A program made the translations under genes and the position numbers. Shown one piece after another: positions 1 to 5,085 of a DNA stretch of 7,016 nt. This stretch comes from Acidimicrobiia bacterium (lineage in GTDB: Bacteria; Actinomycetota; Acidimicrobiia; Spongiisociales; UBA5794): NCBI GenBank assembly GCA_030618675.1, contig JAUXCV010000083.1, positions 1 to 7,016 on the forward strand. Reading direction: 5' to 3'. Below the pieces are notes generated by a model. The model searched no databases. It was given only the letters and a program-made list of their open reading frames with translations, and was not told the origin of the DNA. How positions within the stretch are numbered: position 1 is the stretch's first letter; each line of letters starts with the position of its first letter.

Positions 1-1296
1 GGGATCGGGGATTCGTTCTACCCGGGGCTTGGGAACGGGGGGTACGACGTTCAGCACTACGACCTCGATCTCATCTACGAAGCCGCCGGAACGGTCGCAT
101 CCGACGTCGTCGTCACCGCCGTTGCAACACAGAATCTGTCTGGCTTCAACCTCGACTTCGTGGGCTGGGAGATCACCAACCTGACCGTCGACGGAGCAGA
201 GATCGATTTCCGTCGGGATGGCGGAGAACTCGTGATAGGCCCGGCTCAGATCTCATCGGGTGAGCACTTCACCGTCGAGATCTCATATCACGGCGTGCCG
301 ACGCCGATGCATTCGTTGGCGATCCCGCTGGAGATCGGCTGGCTCACCGGCCTCGCCGGAGAGCAGTTCGTCGTGGCCGAACCCGACGCGGCTCACTCGT
401 GGTTCCCCGCCAACGATCATCCGCTCGACAAAGCGACCTTCTCGTTCACCGTCACCGTTCCCGCCGGTTTCATGGGCGCCGCCAATGGGGAACTGATGGA
501 TGTTGTTGAGAGTGACACGACCACGACGTACCACTGGGCGATGGATGCTCCGATGGCGCCGTACCTCGCGACGGTGGTCATCGGAGAGGGATGGGAGATC
601 GTTCCGGATCCCATCTCGACCGAAGCCGCGGGCCTGCCGGTGAGGAACGTGCTCCCACCGGATCTCGTCGAGAACACGCCGGTGGCACTCGAGAAGACCG
701 GTGAGATGATCAACGTTCTCGAGGAGGCGTTCGGGCCGTATCCATTCGACCGGTATGGGATCGCCGTTGTCGATGGGTTCCCCGCAGCTCTCGAGAATCA
801 GACGCTTTCGGTGATCGGACGAACGATGTTCGACGCACCCTTCTTCGAGTACGTCCACGTTCACGAACTCGCTCATCAGTGGTTCGGAGATTCCGTCTCT
901 GTTGCACAGTGGAGCGACATCTGGCTCAATGAGGGTTTCGCCACACTCTCTGAGCTGCTCTGGGTCGAGCATCTCTACGGTGCCGGCGCCTACCGGGAGG
1001 AGGTCGCGAATCGAATCGAAGCGGCACGCATCGCCGAATATGGACCGCCGGGCACCCCTTCGCCAGATGATCTCTTCAGCGGCAGCGTGTACCAACGCGG
1101 GGCGCTCGTGCTCGTCGCACTGCGCGATGAGATCGGCGATGACGCCTTCTTCGAAACCCTGCGCACGTACGCGGGGCGCTATGCCGACGACAATGCCCTG
1201 ACGGATGACTTCATCGCCCTCGCCGAGGAGATATCGGGCCGGGACCTCACGGACCTCTTCGCAACCTGGCTCTACGGCGAAGAGCTCCCCGAGTAG
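1..1296 (+). CDS. M1 family zinc metallopeptidase (aminopeptidase N-like), 5'-truncated by window edge
   Basis: The reading frame is open from base 1, so the true start and any signal peptide lie outside the window; 431 residues are visible. The first residues (GNGGYDVQHYDLDL) are the usual beginning of the M1 N-terminal beta domain. The zinc site is complete: HELAH at visible residues 288-292 (bases 862-876) and the third ligand Glu311 in NEGFA, the HEXXH-X18-E spacing of clan MA(E). The substrate N-terminus-binding GAMEN loop appears as AALEN (262-266), keeping the key Glu. Tyr364 in VYQRG matches the transition-state tyrosine (LTA4H Tyr383). The protein ends soon after the catalytic domain, without the C-terminal HEAT-like domain of large ApN enzymes, so it belongs to the short M1 group that is often secreted or lipid-anchored. 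By family it removes N-terminal amino acids from peptides. It lies 16 bases upstream of gnd on the same strand, with no evident functional link. Confidence 0.95.
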   Translation, partial: GIGDSFYPGLGNGGYDVQHYDLDLIYEAAGTVASDVVVTAVATQNLSGFNLDFVGWEITNLTVDGAEIDFRRDGGELVIGPAQISSGEHFTVEISYHGVPTPMHSLAIPLEIGWLTGLAGEQFVVAEPDAAHSWFPANDHPLDKATFSFTVTVPAGFMGAANGELMDVVESDTTTTYHWAMDAPMAPYLATVVIGEGWEIVPDPISTEAAGLPVRNVLPPDLVENTPVALEKTGEMINVLEEAFGPYPFDRYGIAVVDGFPAALENQTLSVIGRTMFDAPFFEYVHVHELAHQWFGDSVSVAQWSDIWLNEGFATLSELLWVEHLYGAGAYREEVANRIEAARIAEYGPPGTPSPDDLFSGSVYQRGALVLVALRDEIGDDAFFETLRTYAGRYADDNALTDDFIALAEEISGRDLTDLFATWLYGEELPE

Positions 1297-1300
1297 GCAC

Positions 1301-1312
1301 TAACGTCGCGCC
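1301..1312 (+). promoter_or_regulatory. Possible leaderless -10 element for gnd
   Basis: TAACGT at 1301-1306 fits the actinobacterial -10 pattern TANNNT and lies six bases before the gnd ATG, so transcription would begin at or next to the A of ATG. No Shine-Dalgarno sequence is visible in the 16-base gap after the peptidase stop, which agrees with a leaderless start. No convincing -35 box is seen in the upstream coding sequence, so this is tentative. Read-through from the peptidase gene is the alternative. Confidence 0.3.
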
Positions 1313-2731
1313 ATGGCGCAACATGCAGACATCGGACTCATCGGCCTCGCCGTTATGGGTCGCAACCTCGTCCTGAACATGGCCGACCACGACTTCGTCG
1401 TCGCGGTCTACAACCGAACAGCACAAAGGACCGACGACTTCCTGTCGGGTGACGCTTCAGAAGCGTCGATCATCGGTACGCGCTCGCTCGAAGACCTCGT
1501 CGATGCTCTGGAACGACCCCGCGTCGTGATGCTCATGATCAAGGCCGGACGACCGGTCGACGATCAGATCGACGCCCTGATCCCCTTGCTCGAGCGGGGC
1601 GACATCGTCATCGACGGCGGCAACTCGCTGTTCACCGACACCGAGCGGCGCACCGAGCACCTCGCGGATTTCGGCATCTGTTTCATCGGGATGGGGATCT
1701 CCGGCGGCGAAGACGGCGCCCGGTACGGGCCGTCGATCATGCCCGGCGGCAACATCGCTGCATGGCCGCAGGTTGACTCCATCTTCAGATCGATCGCTGC
1801 GAAGGCCGACGGGGAGCCGTGCTGCGAGTGGGTCGGCCCGGGCGGCGCCGGCCACTACGTGAAGATGGTTCACAACGGCATCGAGTACGGCGACATGCAG
1901 GTGATCGCCGAGGCGTACGACGTGATGCGCCGCGGCCTCGGCCTGACTCCCGCAGAGATGCGACCGATCTTCGCCAACTGGAACCAGGGCCGTCTCGACT
2001 CGTTCCTCATCGACATCACTCGCGACATCATGGGAACGCTCGACGCCGACGGTGCGCCTCTCCTCGATCGTGTGCTGGACGCCGCAGGACAGAAGGGCAC
2101 GGGGAAGTGGACGGTGATGGCCTCGATGGATCAGGCGATGCCCACGACCCTGGTTTCCGAGGCCGTCTACGCCCGGATCGTGTCGGCGCTCGTCGACGAG
2201 CGTGCCGCGGCCGCCCGGGTGCTGACCGGGCCGACCGGGGCAATCCACGATGAACAAGAGCGGGTCATCGCCGATCTCGAGGATGCTCTCTACGCGTCCA
2301 AGATCGTCTCGTACGCCCAGGGCTTCATGCTGTTCGAGGCCGCCTCCGATGAGTATGGGTGGAGCCTCGATCCGGGGACCATCGCTTCGCTCTGGCGAGC
2401 GGGATGCATCATCCGGTCGAGGTTCCTGAGCGACATCACCGCCGCCTACCGCTCCAGCCCAGACCTCTCGAACCTCCTGGTCGATGGCTTCTTTCGCGAC
2501 GCGGTGATCGCCGCCGAACCCGGCTGGCGACGTACCGTCGCCCGGGCCGTCACGGCGGGCATCCCCGTCCCCGCTTACTCGTCGGCTCTCGCCTTCTACG
2601 ACGCCTACCGATCGGATCGCCTACCGGCGAATCTCATCCAGGCACAGCGCGACTCCTTCGGCGCCCACACCTACGAACGGACCGACCAGCCGCGCGGCCG
2701 GTTCTTCCACTCGGATTGGACACCACGATGA
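1313..2731 (+). CDS. gnd: 6-phosphogluconate dehydrogenase, decarboxylating (NADP-type)
   Basis: This enzyme of the oxidative pentose phosphate pathway converts 6-phosphogluconate plus NADP+ to ribulose 5-phosphate, CO2 and NADPH in the cytosol. The protein has 472 residues, the full family length. The N-terminal Rossmann fold carries GLAVMG (11-16), and strand beta-2 ends in NRT (34-36), the NADP 2'-phosphate-binding signature. The substrate loop SGGEDGARYGPS starts at residue 130. The helix HYVKMVHNGIEYGD holds the catalytic Lys184 and Glu191 (Lys183/Glu190 in the sheep enzyme). The all-helical C-terminal domain has GQKGTGKW, then WRAGCIIRS, and the protein ends with the conserved QRDSFGAHTYER tail and FHSDW. 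Nothing is truncated. The ATG at 1313 gives a natural MAQHADIGLIGL start. Its stop overlaps the next gene's start (ATGA at 2728-2731), so the two are probably co-translated. This is the long NADP form, not the short NAD-dependent GntZ/YqeC type. Confidence 0.97.
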   Translation: MAQHADIGLIGLAVMGRNLVLNMADHDFVVAVYNRTAQRTDDFLSGDASEASIIGTRSLEDLVDALERPRVVMLMIKAGRPVDDQIDALIPLLERGDIVIDGGNSLFTDTERRTEHLADFGICFIGMGISGGEDGARYGPSIMPGGNIAAWPQVDSIFRSIAAKADGEPCCEWVGPGGAGHYVKMVHNGIEYGDMQVIAEAYDVMRRGLGLTPAEMRPIFANWNQGRLDSFLIDITRDIMGTLDADGAPLLDRVLDAAGQKGTGKWTVMASMDQAMPTTLVSEAVYARIVSALVDERAAAARVLTGPTGAIHDEQERVIADLEDALYASKIVSYAQGFMLFEAASDEYGWSLDPGTIASLWRAGCIIRSRFLSDITAAYRSSPDLSNLLVDGFFRDAVIAAEPGWRRTVARAVTAGIPVPAYSSALAFYDAYRSDRLPANLIQAQRDSFGAHTYERTDQPRGRFFHSDWTPR

Positions 2732-3582
2732 GGACCCCGCCCCGGACGATGGCCGCCCTGATCACACCGTTCACGACCGCAGGTTCGGTCGATGACAGCG
2801 CACACCGCCACAACCTCAGGAGGCTCGCCGATCGGGGACTCGGTGGCTTTCTCATCGGCGGCTCCACCGGCCAGGGGCCCTATCTCGAAACCGGCGAACG
2901 GGGCGCTCTCATCGCGACGGCCCGAGACGAACTTGGCTCATCGGCATTCCTCCTGGCAGGGATCTCGGCCCAGTCCGTCCGCCAGGCCGTCCTTCAGATC
3001 TCTGAAGCAGCCACCGCCGATGCGGACGCCGTGCTCGTCATCACACCCACTCTTCTTCTCCGAAAGGACCACGACCTCGTCGCCTCGTTCTTCCGCTTGG
3101 TCGCCGACGGTTCCCCTCTCCCCGTCTTCTGCTACTCGGTCCCAGCGGTCACCTCATACGAACTGCCCGTCGACACCGTGGTCGAGTTGGCCGGCCATCC
3201 CAGCATCGTCGGGATGAAGGACTCGGGCGGCGATCCCGACCGGGTGGCGCCGGTCCTCAACGGTGTCGATGACGGCTACTACTTCTACACGGGCGCATCC
3301 CGCATCGTCCACGAGGCACATCGGCGGGGGGCATACGGGGCGATCACAGCGTCGGCCAACTACGCCTCCGAACTGGTGGACTCGGCCCGAACGGACCTCG
3401 ATGCTCAGGACCGACTCTCGGCGATCTCCGCGACCGTCGAACGGCACGGTATCGCAGGCACGTACGCCGCAGCCGAGATGGAGGGATTCAACCCCGGGAC
3501 GATGCGCTCCCCATTGGAAACCCTCAACGCCGAGAATCGGGAAGAGATGCGCCAACTCTGCTGTCCGGGCGCCGGGCAGTAG
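2728..3582 (+). CDS. DHDPS/NAL-superfamily class I aldolase, 4-hydroxy-2-oxoglutarate aldolase (HOGA1)-like
   Basis: A 284-residue TIM-barrel lyase of the DapA/NanA superfamily, which uses a lysine Schiff base to condense or cleave pyruvate and an aldehyde. Schiff-base Lys164 lies in IVGMKDSGGD and Tyr136 in CYSVPAVTSYELP; their 28-residue spacing equals Tyr133-Lys161 of E. coli DapA. The pyruvate-binding loop reads GSTGQ (45-49) where DapA has GTTGE. The Arg of DapA's YNVPSRTG motif (Arg138, binds the aldehyde substrate carboxylate) is Val here, so lysine biosynthesis is unlikely. The YSVPAxT and VGMKDSGGD wording, including Ser166, closely follows human HOGA1, which cleaves 4-hydroxy-2-oxoglutarate to glyoxylate and pyruvate. 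A 2-keto-3-deoxy-sugar-acid aldolase is a fair alternative. The start is the ATG overlapping the gnd stop; the frame stays open far into gnd, but that part does not resemble the family. There is no clear Shine-Dalgarno, consistent with translational coupling. Confidence 0.85.
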   Translation: MRTPPRTMAALITPFTTAGSVDDSAHRHNLRRLADRGLGGFLIGGSTGQGPYLETGERGALIATARDELGSSAFLLAGISAQSVRQAVLQISEAATADADAVLVITPTLLLRKDHDLVASFFRLVADGSPLPVFCYSVPAVTSYELPVDTVVELAGHPSIVGMKDSGGDPDRVAPVLNGVDDGYYFYTGASRIVHEAHRRGAYGAITASANYASELVDSARTDLDAQDRLSAISATVERHGIAGTYAAAEMEGFNPGTMRSPLETLNAENREEMRQLCCPGAGQ

Positions 3583-3601
3583 CCTGGTTTCGAGTAGAGC
3601 G

Positions 3602-3607
3602 AAGGAG
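3602..3607 (+). promoter_or_regulatory. Shine-Dalgarno of the HSDL2-like dehydrogenase gene
   Basis: AAGGAG lies five bases before the ATG at 3613 and fixes that start. It is the clearest ribosome binding site in the window. The 30-base gap after the aldolase stop also holds TAGCCT (3581-3586), a weak TANNNT candidate. Whether the gene has its own promoter or belongs to the gnd-aldolase transcript cannot be decided from sequence. Confidence 0.75.
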
Positions 3608-3612
3608 CCCAC

Positions 3613-4440
3613 ATGCCGGCCCTGGCAGGTAAGACCATGTTCATGTCCGGTGGGAGTCGCGGCATCGGCCTCGCGATCGCCAAACGGGTCGCCGCCGACG
3701 GCGCCAACGTCGCGCTGATCTCGAAGACCGCCGAACCGAACCCGAAGCTCCCCGGGACGATCTTCACCGCCGCCCGGGAGATCGAGGAAGCCGGGGGCTA
3801 CGCCCTCCCGATCGTCGGCGACATCCGCTACGACGACCAGGTCGAGGCTGCCGTTGCGAAGGCCGTCGACGCGTTCGGAGGCATCGATATCTGCCTCAAC
3901 AATGCCTCAGCGATCAACCTATCCGGCACCGAGCAACTCCCTATGAAGGTGTACGACCTGATGCAGGACATCAACGCTCGGGGCACGTATCTCGTCTCGA
4001 GAACCTGTGTTCCCTATCTGAAGCAGGCCGAGAACCCGCACATTCTCAGCCTCAGCCCGCCACTGAACATGTCCGCCCATTGGTTCGCGAACAATCTCGC
4101 CTACACGATGGCGAAGTACGGCATGTCCATGTGCACGCTCGGCATGTCCGCTGAATTCGCCGGATCTGGAATCGCCGTGAACAGTCTGTGGCCGCGTACG
4201 GCCATCGCAACTGCGGCCGTCCAGAATCTGCTCGGCGGAGAGGATGCCATGAGACGAACCCGAACGCCGGAGATCATGGCCGACGCCGCGTACGCCATCT
4301 TCACGCGCCCGAGCCGTGAAACGACCGGGAACTTCTACATCGACGACGAGGCACTCGCAGAAGCCGGCGTGACCGATCTCTCTGCCTACGCCGATGTCCC
4401 CGATGCCGATCTGATGCCGGATTTCTTCCTGGATGGGTGA
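3613..4440 (+). CDS. HSDL2-like short-chain dehydrogenase/reductase (SDR family oxidoreductase)
   Basis: A 275-residue NAD(P)-dependent oxidoreductase with a Rossmann fold. It shows GGSRGIG (13-19) for the cofactor, the NNAS loop (NNAG in classical SDRs), a candidate catalytic Ser148 in LSPPLN, and the YxxxK pair Tyr164/Lys168 in AYTMAKYGMSM. The stretches KTAEPNPKLPGTI, INARGTYLVS, SPPLN, VNSLWPRTAI and the end TGNFYIDDEAL...PDFFLDG match the SDR domain of human HSDL2 (hydroxysteroid dehydrogenase-like 2) almost phrase by phrase. The C-terminal SCP2 sterol-carrier domain of animal HSDL2 is absent; the protein stops at the equivalent of the domain boundary. Animal HSDL2 is linked to fatty-acid metabolism in peroxisomes and mitochondria; the bacterial substrate is unknown. 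It sits 30 bases after the aldolase gene, but no shared pathway is evident. A seven-base-periodic array begins seven bases after its stop codon. Confidence 0.92.
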   Translation: MPALAGKTMFMSGGSRGIGLAIAKRVAADGANVALISKTAEPNPKLPGTIFTAAREIEEAGGYALPIVGDIRYDDQVEAAVAKAVDAFGGIDICLNNASAINLSGTEQLPMKVYDLMQDINARGTYLVSRTCVPYLKQAENPHILSLSPPLNMSAHWFANNLAYTMAKYGMSMCTLGMSAEFAGSGIAVNSLWPRTAIATAAVQNLLGGEDAMRRTRTPEIMADAAYAIFTRPSRETTGNFYIDDEALAEAGVTDLSAYADVPDADLMPDFFLDG

Positions 4441-4447
4441 GTATTGG

Positions 4448-4496
4448 AGGGGACGGGAGACAGAAGACAGGTGACAGGGGCCAGCCGACAACCGAC
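4448..4496 (+). repeat. Degenerate heptanucleotide tandem array (AGNNGAC type), seven units
   Basis: Read in seven-base steps from 4448 the units are AGGGGAC, GGGAGAC, AGAAGAC, AGGTGAC, AGGGGCC, AGCCGAC and AACCGAC. Consensus AGNNGAC is kept in register over 49 bases. The array fills most of the 65-base gap between the dehydrogenase stop (4440) and the end of the converging toxin gene (4506), and lies on the dehydrogenase coding strand. No hairpin with a T-tract is visible, so it is not an ordinary intrinsic terminator, and the unit is far too short for CRISPR. Function unknown. Confidence 0.7.
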
Positions 4497-4505
4497 GACG
4501 GGGTC

Positions 4506-4850
4506 TTAGGCGGGGACGTCCAGAATCAGGCCGATGACTTCCCGAACATGGGAGAGAGCCACCGCACCGACGTTCCCAACGACCGCTTCGATCCGATCGG
4601 TTGAGACCGCGCGAATGTGCTGGCATTGGGCGGCAGAACTCGCTGAGATACCGTTCCGGCCATCCGGTTCGATGATGACCTCTGAACCAAATCCGCGGAT
4701 CGTCGTGGTCAGAGGAACAACGTGAATGACGTTCGAGCCGGCATCGATGACCCGCTGAGAGGTCACGATGATCACCGGGCGCCGAAGACCGGCTTCATGT
4801 CCGGCAGGAAACCCCAGATCGATCTCTGCAACGTCACCCGAGGTCAGCAT
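4506..4850 (-). CDS. MazF/PemK-family type II toxin (endoribonuclease)
   Basis: A 114-residue protein with the complete MazF/PemK fold pattern. The family cuts mRNA (some members tRNA or rRNA) at short specific sequences and arrests growth when its antitoxin is lost. SGDVAEIDLG (4-13) is the first strand. LRRPVIIVTS (22-31) carries Arg24, and VVPLTTTIR (44-52) carries Thr48; these correspond to the catalytic Arg25 and Thr48 of Bacillus subtilis MazF. The helix-strand segment SSAAQCQHIRAVSTDRI is the conserved dimer and RNA-groove region. The frame is open 36 codons further upstream (ATG at 4958), but that part overlaps the antitoxin gene and is unlike the family, so the ATG at 4850 is chosen. 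It overlaps the antitoxin end by 17 bases, as usual for tightly coupled modules, and stops just short of the converging dehydrogenase gene and its heptad array. Cleavage specificity cannot be read from sequence. Confidence 0.93.
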   Translation of the reverse strand: MLTSGDVAEIDLGFPAGHEAGLRRPVIIVTSQRVIDAGSNVIHVVPLTTTIRGFGSEVIIEPDGRNGISASSAAQCQHIRAVSTDRIEAVVGNVGAVALSHVREVIGLILDVPA

Positions 4851-5028
4851 CGAGCCAGGCTCTTTCGTCGACCTCAGTGTCTCGTGCGAGTTCCTCGCCG
4901 ATCCGATCCTGGCGAAGCCGCCGAACGGCCAGAGCGACCGTGCCACCGACGCTCTCACCCAACTCCGCTGCCAGTCGTTTCAATTCCTCATGGGTCGTGA
5001 TGTCGATTCGCACGCTCGTACTCTGCAT
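4834..5028 (-). CDS. Ribbon-helix-helix antitoxin of the MazF/PemK module
   Basis: A 64-residue protein. TSVRIDITT (4-12) forms the DNA-contacting ribbon, followed by helix HEELKRLAAELGES (13-26) and helix VGGTVALAVRRLRQDRIGEEL (27-47). This is the RHH/CopG-like dimerisation and operator-binding domain. The acidic tail (50-64: Asp, Glu, Glu, one Trp) is the type of disordered segment that wraps the toxin in MazE/VapB families. Its expected role is to neutralise the toxin encoded immediately downstream and to repress the shared promoter. ATGs also exist 2, 4 and 8 codons upstream, but the one at 5028 is preferred: a good -10 box lies seven bases upstream of it, and the longer versions would add an odd Met/Cys/Trp-rich leader (MQWCMLMC). 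The antitoxin gene comes first and overlaps the toxin gene, the standard type II order. Confidence 0.88.
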   Translation of the reverse strand: MQSTSVRIDITTHEELKRLAAELGESVGGTVALAVRRLRQDRIGEELARDTEVDERAWLDADLG

Positions 5029-5060
5029 ACACATCAGCATACACCATTGCATGCTTTCGT
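5025..5060 (-). repeat. Three 12-bp-phased repeats over the toxin-antitoxin promoter: probable operator
   Basis: On the plus strand GCAT recurs at 5025, 5037 and 5049, exactly 12 bases apart. The first two copies extend to GCATACA, and the second and third 12-mers share a looser match; the third copy also forms the palindrome GCATGC (5049-5054). The repeats cover the -10 box, the start codon and most of the spacer. RHH antitoxins usually bind short repeats of this kind over their own promoter, so this is the likely autoregulation site. The binding itself is inferred. Confidence 0.55.
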
Positions 5061-5063
5061 CAA
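5036..5063 (-). promoter_or_regulatory. Promoter of the toxin-antitoxin operon (-35 TTGACG, -10 TATGCT)
   Basis: On the minus strand TTGACG (5063-5058) and TATGCT (5041-5036) are 16 bases apart, a near-consensus housekeeping sigma promoter. The -10 box ends seven bases before the antitoxin ATG at 5028, which puts the transcript start at or beside the start codon. There is no Shine-Dalgarno, so the antitoxin mRNA is probably leaderless. The promoter lies wholly in the 57-base gap after the stop of the drug exporter gene, so the module can be expressed independently of that gene. Confidence 0.72.
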
Positions 5064-5085
5064 GGGACGGGTTGCGTGCCCGGGG

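Noticed and set aside
283..1095. Long open frame antisense to the M1 peptidase gene
   Set aside because: Its protein has no recognisable domain, is rich in Arg/His/Asp as expected for the complement of a GC-rich gene, and fully opposes a gene with an intact active site.
1457..2257. 266-residue open frame antisense to gnd
   Set aside because: Composition shadow of a well-conserved enzyme gene; no family motifs and no ribosome binding site.
2359..2727. N-terminal extension of the aldolase frame into gnd
   Set aside because: The extra 123 residues overlap conserved gnd coding sequence and are Arg/Pro-rich; family similarity begins just after the ATG at 2728.
3593..3599. Single AGTAGAG heptamer after the aldolase stop as a third array
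   Set aside because: Only one exact unit, and the following bases match a Shine-Dalgarno rather than continuing the seven-base pattern.
4448..4496. CRISPR array or ordinary terminator at the heptad repeats
   Set aside because: Units are seven bases with no spacers, and no GC hairpin followed by a T run is present.
4851..4958. Upstream start adding 36 residues to the MazF-like toxin
   Set aside because: The added part overlaps the antitoxin gene in another frame and is unlike the MazF N-terminus; the ATG at 4850 gives the usual family length.
5064..5081. Imperfect hairpin (GGGACG / CGTGCCC) between the exporter stop and the antitoxin promoter as a terminator
   Set aside because: Six paired bases with a bulge and no T-tract after it on the minus strand; too weak to annotate.
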